NCBI GenBank assembly: GCA_002386525.1
Contig: DGIS01000022.1
Span: 62,001-126,000, forward strand
Source: Sphingobacterium sp. UBA4616
Lineage (GTDB): Bacteria; Bacteroidota; Bacteroidia; Sphingobacteriales; Sphingobacteriaceae
DNA: 64,000 bases
Reading direction: 5' to 3'
Shown: in pieces, positions 58,445 through 64,000 of the stretch
Position numbering within the stretch: position 1 is the first letter of the stretch
How the letters are laid out: each line of letters starts with the position of its first letter
The notes under the pieces: model-generated
Seen by the model: the letters and a program-made list of their open reading frames with translations, nothing else
Told to the model about the DNA's origin: nothing
Databases searched by the model: none
Translations under genes and position numbers: made by a program

Positions 58445-60406
58445 ATGAAGAAAGTTGTATCGTTGATGGTAGCGCTAGCGGGTTTAGGCTTTTCAGCTGC
58501 GGCGCAGTCACCAATAGCATTAAATATTCAGTTAGATAAGCCCTCGGGGAAAATATCGCCACATATGTGGGGCGTGTTTTTTGAAGACATTAACTTGGGC
58601 GCTGATGGGGGAATCTATGCTGAATTGGTGAAGAATAGATCCTTTGAATTTGATGAACCTTGGATGGGCTGGAAGAAGCTCGAAAATGGTGTTGAGGGGA
58701 CTTATTTGCTGGTGAATGACAGTAAGCGGAAGGGAAATAAACGTTATTTAAGATTAAATAATGCGGGCAATCTAAAATTAGGATTGCAAAATGAAGGCTT
58801 TAGGGGAATGGGGGTAAAAGCGGGAGGAGCATATGAGTTTTCTTTACAGTACCAAAGTACTGCGAAAGGAATGACAATCCACGTTGAACTGCTTGATCCT
58901 CAAAATAAGGTAATCGGAGCCGCTGAACTTCCTCTTGATCCCGTCGCATCGTGGTCGGAAGCTGCGGTTAAATTTCCTGTTAACCAAACAACAGAAAAGG
59001 CTAAATTAAATGTTTGGTTTAAAGGTGAGGGCACTTTAGACGTCGATATGTTGTCTTTGTTTCCCGTCGACACTTGGAAAGGGAGACGAAAGGGATTACG
59101 CAAAGACATGGTTCAAATGCTTGCAGATATGAAACCTGGTTTTATCCGGTTTCCGGGAGGTTGTATTGTGGAAGGTAGAGATTTGGCCAATCGATTTCAA
59201 TGGAAAAAAACGGTTGGTCCAATTAGTGAACGAGAACTGATTATTAACCGTTGGAATACTGAATTTAAACATCGTTTAACGCCAGATTATTTCCAAACTT
59301 TTGGCTTAGGTTTCTTCGAATATTTTTTATTGGCAGAAGATATCGGCGCCACTGCGGTGCCCATCCTTAATTGTGGGATGGCGTGTCAGTTTAATACAGG
59401 CGAAGTTGTACCATTAGATGAGTTAGATGAGTATGTTCAGGATGCCTTGGATCTGATTGAATTTGCCAACGGATCTACTGCTACAAAATGGGGTAAATTG
59501 CGTGCAGAAATGGGGCATCCTGAGCCATTTCATCTCAAAATGTTAGGCGTAGGCAATGAAAATTGGGGACCTCAATATATTGAACGTCTGGCCATCTTTA
59601 AGAAGGCATTGAACGAAAAGCATCCAGAGATCAAAATTATAGCGAGTTCAGGTACCGATCCAGAGGGGGATCGCTTTGATTTCTTAGATGATAAGTTGCG
59701 TGCCATGAATATCGATATCATCGATGAACATTATTATCGCCCACCGTCCTGGTTTCTTTCAAGTGCGAGCCGTTATGACAATTACAACCGAAACGGCGCA
59801 AAGATTTTTGCGGGCGAATACGCTTCACATACGACACGACCAAATGGTCCTGGAAAAAGTACGTGGGAGGCAGCACTTTCTGAAGCTGCATTCATGACTG
59901 GTCTTGAACGAAATGGTGATGTGGTTGAAATGGCATCTTATGCGCCATTGTTTGGTCATGTTGATGGGTGGCAATGGTCGCCGGATCTAATTTGGGTTGA
60001 TAATCTGCAAGTATATGGTACACCTAGCTACCAGGTTCAAAAGTTGTATGCAACCAACAGGGGCACAGCTATTATTCCGATTATGCATGACGGTGAATCC
60101 GTTGCGGGTAAAGATAGTTTGTATGCATCTGCAGTTTATGACGAGTCTTCAAAGGAATTGATTGTGAAAGTTGTCAATTACAATAGTCAGCCGAAAAAAG
60201 TTAATCTTGATGTAGTTTCCAAGAAGAAGTTAACGGCCACGGCACAGCTTGTTACGCTGGCCAATCCCGATCTAAATGTCAGTAATAGTTTGGAAGAACC
60301 ATTAAATATTCGTCCAAAGGAAAGTACTGTTGTTTATAATGGGAAAAAACTTGTTCAAACTTTTGCACCATACTCCTTTACGCTGATTAGACTGTCTACG
60401 AAATAG
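58445..60406 (+). CDS. Secreted GH51 arabinofuranosidase with CBM-like domain (653 aa)
   Basis: 653 aa, signal peptide ending near AAAQ. An N-terminal insert (about residues 75-205) resembles a CBM4/9-type jelly roll (RYLRLNNAGNLKLGLQNEGF, AKLNVWFKGEGTLDVDM). The GH51 barrel has acid/base E372 (GVGNENWG) and nucleophile E458 (FAGEYASH). It differs clearly from the shorter GH51 upstream, so the two may act on different arabinan regions. Last gene of the ara operon; followed by a terminator. Confidence 0.95.
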   Translation: MKKVVSLMVALAGLGFSAAAQSPIALNIQLDKPSGKISPHMWGVFFEDINLGADGGIYAELVKNRSFEFDEPWMGWKKLENGVEGTYLLVNDSKRKGNKRYLRLNNAGNLKLGLQNEGFRGMGVKAGGAYEFSLQYQSTAKGMTIHVELLDPQNKVIGAAELPLDPVASWSEAAVKFPVNQTTEKAKLNVWFKGEGTLDVDMLSLFPVDTWKGRRKGLRKDMVQMLADMKPGFIRFPGGCIVEGRDLANRFQWKKTVGPISERELIINRWNTEFKHRLTPDYFQTFGLGFFEYFLLAEDIGATAVPILNCGMACQFNTGEVVPLDELDEYVQDALDLIEFANGSTATKWGKLRAEMGHPEPFHLKMLGVGNENWGPQYIERLAIFKKALNEKHPEIKIIASSGTDPEGDRFDFLDDKLRAMNIDIIDEHYYRPPSWFLSSASRYDNYNRNGAKIFAGEYASHTTRPNGPGKSTWEAALSEAAFMTGLERNGDVVEMASYAPLFGHVDGWQWSPDLIWVDNLQVYGTPSYQVQKLYATNRGTAIIPIMHDGESVAGKDSLYASAVYDESSKELIVKVVNYNSQPKKVNLDVVSKKKLTATAQLVTLANPDLNVSNSLEEPLNIRPKESTVVYNGKKLVQTFAPYSFTLIRLSTK

Positions 60407-60487
60407 GCAGCAAAACCATCTAATCAATCGTTGATAGAGGTAAAGCAACCGAACCTGTCGATTAATGAAATAAGTTGAATATGCGTT

Positions 60488-60519
60488 AAGGAAGCCATCA
60501 GTTTACTGATGGCTTCCTT
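60488..60519 (+). terminator. Intrinsic terminator of the ara operon
   Basis: AAGGAAGCCATCAG / CTGATGGCTTCCTT, a perfect 14-bp stem with a 4-nt loop followed by TTGTTTTCC. It ends the plus-strand operon before a convergent gene. Confidence 0.92.
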
Positions 60520-60597
60520 GTTTTCCTTATGGACATAGGGATATAAAATTGAACTTTCGGAAAGAGATTTTTAACAATTTGGTGTTAATTCGACCTG

Positions 60598-62511
60598 TTA
60601 ACCGAAGAGGTTACTGGTAAATTTTACTTTGATTCCCAACTGAAAGTTAGTGATCGTTTTAAATATCTCTTTGATGGTTGCTTTTTCAATATTTGTCAGG
60701 CTGTCCATCGGTACATAATTGTTTGGACTCAGTTTGGCTATTCTAATCTGATTTGCTTGATTTTTCAGACGAATCGACATCAGATAATAATAGGATTGAT
60801 GTAATTCTTCATATTGTTCTTGTGTGAATATTCCTAATTCTAATAGCTGTTTGAGCCTACCACCAGTGTTTTCTTCATAAATTCGGTTTTTGAGCGCGTA
60901 TACGCGGACCAAGTCAACAATAGGCGTCATTGCTTTTTTTATATTGAATACTTCGGATGATCCTATAGTTTGGGTTTTTATCGCTTTAAAAAATGTTAGC
61001 GGTGGCTCATATTGAAGGGCATTTTTTGCTATAAAGGTAAAAAAGCGATCATTTGGCCGCTGTAATTCAATATTGAGAAATTCTTTAAGCTGATTAATAA
61101 TACCTTGATCGCCATACAAGCGTCTGCAGTCGAAAAAAGTTGAAAACTTAATCGCATTTTCAGGAATACTTTCTTCAATCCATTTTTTGTAGTTGTTTTT
61201 CCAATGGGATAGGGAGTGTGTCCATTCGGGATTGCTGGCCATATATCCGCCCGTACAGTAGCTAAAACCTATTGTATTTAGATGATCTGACACCCGGGTA
61301 GCAAAATTTAAAAAATATTCTCGGACGAGTTCACGATGTTCGTTTGCCTTATCTTCATAGATAATGGCATTATCCTGATCCGTCATTAATGTTTGCTCTT
61401 TTCTCCCTTCACTGCCAGTCACCATAAAGACAAATTTAGCAGGCGGTTCGCCCATTTCTCCGATGACTTTTTCGATTACCTTTAGTGCAATACTGTCTGC
61501 TACGGTTGTGATTACCTGATTGGCAATTTCAGCATTTACGCCTCTGCCAAGCAACTGATGGATAATCTCGGGAACGTTGTTCCACTTTTCATGCAATTCA
61601 TTGAGTGTTTCTGCAAGCTTGACAGATTGAATAAAAACAAGTGGAGATTGCCCCTGTTCGCTTAATAATCTGTTGCGGCTTAAAAATCCAACGTAGTTTC
61701 CTTCTTTTTCAACCAGCAGGTATCTGGATTTTGTCCGGAACATTTTTAATACTGCTTCATAAAGATAAGATTGATCTGAAATGCTAACAATAGGGTTGTC
61801 CATGACTTCCATAATTTCGTGGTCGACTGGTACCTGTTTAGCAACTACATTATCGCGCAAGGTCATATCGGTTACATAACCAATAATGCTGTTATCATCT
61901 TTTATGAACAGGCAGCTCACCTTTTGATTCGCCATAGTCTTCGCAACTTCATAGATGGGCGTTTGAGGAGAGCAAGCAACAATATCTTTGTAGGTGATGT
62001 GTTCGATCTTTCTTGAATATAATTGATCTGCAGCAAAATAGCTTTCTTCAAAGGAAGCTGGAGATTTGACAAAATGGGAAAATTCTTCATCCAACATTCT
62101 TCTTCCAAAAGAATTAGTGAAAAAATGAAAAAATTCTTCATTAGCGTTACAAAGCTCGATAAAGTTTTTCCTAGGTAACCGATAGATAATTGTACCTTTT
62201 TTGGCAATTACGGATTTTAATGCTTTTGTTCTATTTAAGAGCACGGATATTCCGCCAAAACAATAGGGTTTATGGTGAATTTCTATTAATCTTTTGTTGT
62301 CTAAATCGTCCAAGAAAAATGTTTCATATTCACCTTCATAGATTAAGTCTACCCCATCCATGTCTGTAATGCTTTGTCGATAAACAAGCGTGTCTTTGGA
62401 GAAGCGGTACTCATTGAATATATCAACAATACTGAGCTGCAGGGATTCGGGCAGTGCCTGAAATGGAGGGGTAGATTTTAGTGTAGAAAGGATAATCTCG
62501 GAATTTTTCAT
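60598..62511 (-). CDS. cNMP-binding/CBS/DUF294 nucleotidyltransferase-like protein
   Basis: 637 aa, cytoplasmic. N-terminal cyclic-nucleotide-binding-like domain (about 1-150), two CBS motifs (about 160-290, e.g. SCLFIKDDNSIIGYVTDM), a DUF294 nucleotidyltransferase domain with GSEGRKEQTLMTDQDNA (near residue 370), and a C-terminal helical DUF294_C region. Such proteins are paired with DnaQ-type exonucleases in many genomes, as here, and in proteobacteria often sit beside acetyl-CoA synthetase genes. A signalling or nucleotidylation role is likely, but substrate and partner are unknown. Confidence 0.92.
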   Translation of the reverse strand: MKNSEIILSTLKSTPPFQALPESLQLSIVDIFNEYRFSKDTLVYRQSITDMDGVDLIYEGEYETFFLDDLDNKRLIEIHHKPYCFGGISVLLNRTKALKSVIAKKGTIIYRLPRKNFIELCNANEEFFHFFTNSFGRRMLDEEFSHFVKSPASFEESYFAADQLYSRKIEHITYKDIVACSPQTPIYEVAKTMANQKVSCLFIKDDNSIIGYVTDMTLRDNVVAKQVPVDHEIMEVMDNPIVSISDQSYLYEAVLKMFRTKSRYLLVEKEGNYVGFLSRNRLLSEQGQSPLVFIQSVKLAETLNELHEKWNNVPEIIHQLLGRGVNAEIANQVITTVADSIALKVIEKVIGEMGEPPAKFVFMVTGSEGRKEQTLMTDQDNAIIYEDKANEHRELVREYFLNFATRVSDHLNTIGFSYCTGGYMASNPEWTHSLSHWKNNYKKWIEESIPENAIKFSTFFDCRRLYGDQGIINQLKEFLNIELQRPNDRFFTFIAKNALQYEPPLTFFKAIKTQTIGSSEVFNIKKAMTPIVDLVRVYALKNRIYEENTGGRLKQLLELGIFTQEQYEELHQSYYYLMSIRLKNQANQIRIAKLSPNNYVPMDSLTNIEKATIKEIFKTITNFQLGIKVKFTSNLFG

Positions 62512-62521
62512 TAGGAAAAAA

Positions 62522-63142
62522 TTAAAAGATGTTATGAAATTCTATTTGCTGGTTAAGGATATCTTGATGAGTTAAATCCTTTCGTTGAATCATTTCAAAA
62601 TAACATTTAGCTGTTATCTCAGCGTCCTTTTCTGCATCGTGTAAATGTTCCGGTGGAGACAAGAATAGGGATTCATGTAACAGCGACAGTGGAAGATGTA
62701 CCATATTTGGATTTCTAACATACCTTTTGCTATGTAAAAGTGTACAAAAATAATCTATTTCACCAAACGGAAGCGCAAGGTTCGATCGGTAGAATTCCGC
62801 AGATAATACTTGTAAATCAAAGGAAAGGAAATGTCCAACAATCTGAGGTTTATATTTTTTGATGTCATGACTGAGCTTGCGCAACACTTCTTTTTTCTTC
62901 TCACCATATTGCCTTAAGAAAGGGGGCGTCAACCCATGGATTTGCTCTGATGCCGGACTGATCGGAATGAGTGGTTCGTAGATATATTTATTGCTCCGTT
63001 TGATCTCATTTTGGGCTTCGTCAAAAATGATCCAGGCCAATTGCAGTACATGTGGCCAATTATCGCTTTCTGTGTACCTTTTATTCCATTTTTTCGGTAG
63101 GCCAGACGTTTCTGTATCTAGAAATAGCAAATATTTTTTCAA
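62522..63142 (-). CDS. DnaQ-like 3'-5' exonuclease family protein
   Basis: 206 aa. Exo I motif FLDTETSG (D9, E11), the exo II Asp in GHFLSFDLQVL (about residue 105), and a HDAEKDAEI exo III region near residue 169 give the full DEDDh set, so catalytic activity is expected. Ten bases separate it from the DUF294 gene downstream, so they form one operon. Not the replicative epsilon subunit, judged by length and neighbours; nucleotide or RNA substrate possible. Confidence 0.9.
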   Translation of the reverse strand: MKKYLLFLDTETSGLPKKWNKRYTESDNWPHVLQLAWIIFDEAQNEIKRSNKYIYEPLIPISPASEQIHGLTPPFLRQYGEKKKEVLRKLSHDIKKYKPQIVGHFLSFDLQVLSAEFYRSNLALPFGEIDYFCTLLHSKRYVRNPNMVHLPLSLLHESLFLSPPEHLHDAEKDAEITAKCYFEMIQRKDLTHQDILNQQIEFHNIF

Positions 63143-63307
63143 TGAATTATTGTTGAGTATGCTCTAAAATACTAAAATATTCTAGTTAATAATAGAGAAA
63201 TCTGCATTTGTAAAGCATCTCCTTTGTAAAAAACGAGATACGAATTTTAATGTTTGAAATTTTATATGTAAAATTAACATTTATTAGTGAATTATAAATA
63301 ACCAATT

Positions 63308-64000
63308 ATGTGCAAAAGACTATTATGCATGTTTCTTTTTGTCTTTTCAATACTTGCTGAACTTTATGCCGGAAATAAAAGTAGTACCGTTCGTTACACG
63401 ATGGAAGGAATTGTAAATCAAGAACGGTTTCAATATGCAGTTGACCTGTTGCAAAAAGAATTGATTAAATCAAGTGTTACCGACCATCTCGATATTGAGG
63501 TAAGTACGGCAGTACAAAGAAAATCTTTACCAGACTCAATCAGGAGTAAATTGATTGAAAAAGAACATTTTGTTCTATTTCGAAAGAGCAAAACAGATCC
63601 GATCACTTTGATCGGTACGGATGAATCGGGGGTTTTGTATGGCTGTATGGCGTTGCTGGCAGATAGGCATTGGCTGAACGTTGGGCCATTCTTTTTGGCC
63701 GATGGACCAAAAATGGTTATGCGTGGCACAAGCATTGGCCTTCAAAAAACTGCGTATTTGCCGGGGCATGATATTTACGAATATCCTTATACACCTGAAT
63801 CTTTTCCATGGTTTTATGATAAAAAATTGTGGTTGAAGTATTTGGATATGATGGTTGAAAACAGGTACAATGCTTTGTATTTATGGAATGGGCACCCTTT
63901 TTCTTCATTGGTGAAATTAAAAGATTATTCTTATGCGCTTGAAGTGGATGAGACAACATTTGATAAAAACGAGGAGATCTATACTTTTTTGACAAAAGAA
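63308..64000 (+). CDS. Secreted glycoside hydrolase, GH67/hexosaminidase-like N-terminus (partial)
   Basis: 231 codons from ATG 63308 run off the right edge. A signal peptide (MCKRLLCMFLFVFSILAELYAG) precedes a beta-alpha N-terminal domain with GTDESGVLYGCMALL, the pattern of the hexosaminidase-like N-terminal domain shared by GH20, GH67 and GH84-type enzymes. The following MRGTSIGLQKTAY and YLDMMVENRYNALYLWNGHP begin a TIM barrel like those of alpha-glucuronidases or hexosaminidases. Family and activity cannot be fixed without the rest. Confidence 0.7.
   Translation, partial: MCKRLLCMFLFVFSILAELYAGNKSSTVRYTMEGIVNQERFQYAVDLLQKELIKSSVTDHLDIEVSTAVQRKSLPDSIRSKLIEKEHFVLFRKSKTDPITLIGTDESGVLYGCMALLADRHWLNVGPFFLADGPKMVMRGTSIGLQKTAYLPGHDIYEYPYTPESFPWFYDKKLWLKYLDMMVENRYNALYLWNGHPFSSLVKLKDYSYALEVDETTFDKNEEIYTFLTKE

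Overview
The window reads as chromosome of a Bacteroidota bacterium, most likely Sphingobacterium or a close relative in Sphingobacteriaceae. Supporting signs are a SusC/SusD pair, Bacteroidota-type promoter boxes (TAnnTTTG), lipoproteins with short lipoboxes, DUF6266 and DUF2911 proteins, an atpDC pair separated from the rest of the ATP synthase genes, and a Nudix-type AraR beside araBDA. The assignment rests on family recognition only; no database search was possible.

Layout. 1-880: left-edge fragment of a PLP trans-sulfuration enzyme (MetZ-like), minus strand. 1207-7534: a fucose-release locus with GH29 and GH95 alpha-L-fucosidases and a cysteine-less thioredoxin-fold lipoprotein in overlapping reading frames, followed by an AraC-type regulator. 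7785-9227: an unrecognised lipoprotein, ending at a 50-nt perfect palindrome shared with the convergent glycyl-tRNA synthetase. 9323-13709: minus-strand housekeeping genes (glyS, bcp, M23 peptidase, FAH-family hydrolase). 13904-14717: a telomere-like TTAGGG repeat block with a long inverted repeat, then a DUF6266 gene. 14754-22878: HAD phosphatase, gluconate dehydrogenase subunit 3-like protein plus GMC oxidoreductase, then SusC and SusD. 23106-26877: class Ib ribonucleotide reductase operon nrdHIEF (minus). 27338-29740: secreted S9D-type peptidase; 29854-30369: DUF2911 protein.

30543-45572 is a nearly complete branched-chain amino acid cluster on the minus strand, read as ilvE-ilvD-ilvB-ilvN-DinB-ilvC-leuC-PEGA/SHOCT lipoprotein-leuD-ModF-like ABC ATPase-leuB-leuA-(terminator)-ilvA. 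All enzymes from threonine and pyruvate to Ile, Val and Leu are present, with three non-pathway genes interspersed. 45969-47741 holds atpC and atpD.

48845-60406 is an L-arabinose locus: a Nudix-type AraR regulator (minus) divergent from araB-araD-araA, an SSS sugar symporter, a lipoprotein aldose 1-epimerase and two GH51 arabinofuranosidases. An 18+18 bp inverted repeat just upstream of a candidate araB promoter is the best AraR operator candidate. The logic is extracellular or periplasmic arabinose release, anomer interconversion, uptake, then conversion to xylulose 5-phosphate. 60598-63142 holds a cNMP/CBS/DUF294 nucleotidyltransferase-like protein with a DnaQ-family exonuclease, and the right edge holds the start of a secreted glycoside hydrolase.

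I found no tRNA, rRNA, CRISPR array, insertion sequence or prophage. No clearly new multi-gene system is evident; the least explained items are the TTAGGG/DUF6266 module, DnaA-box-like sites near nrdHIEF and in the leu operon, and the extra genes inside the ilv-leu operon.
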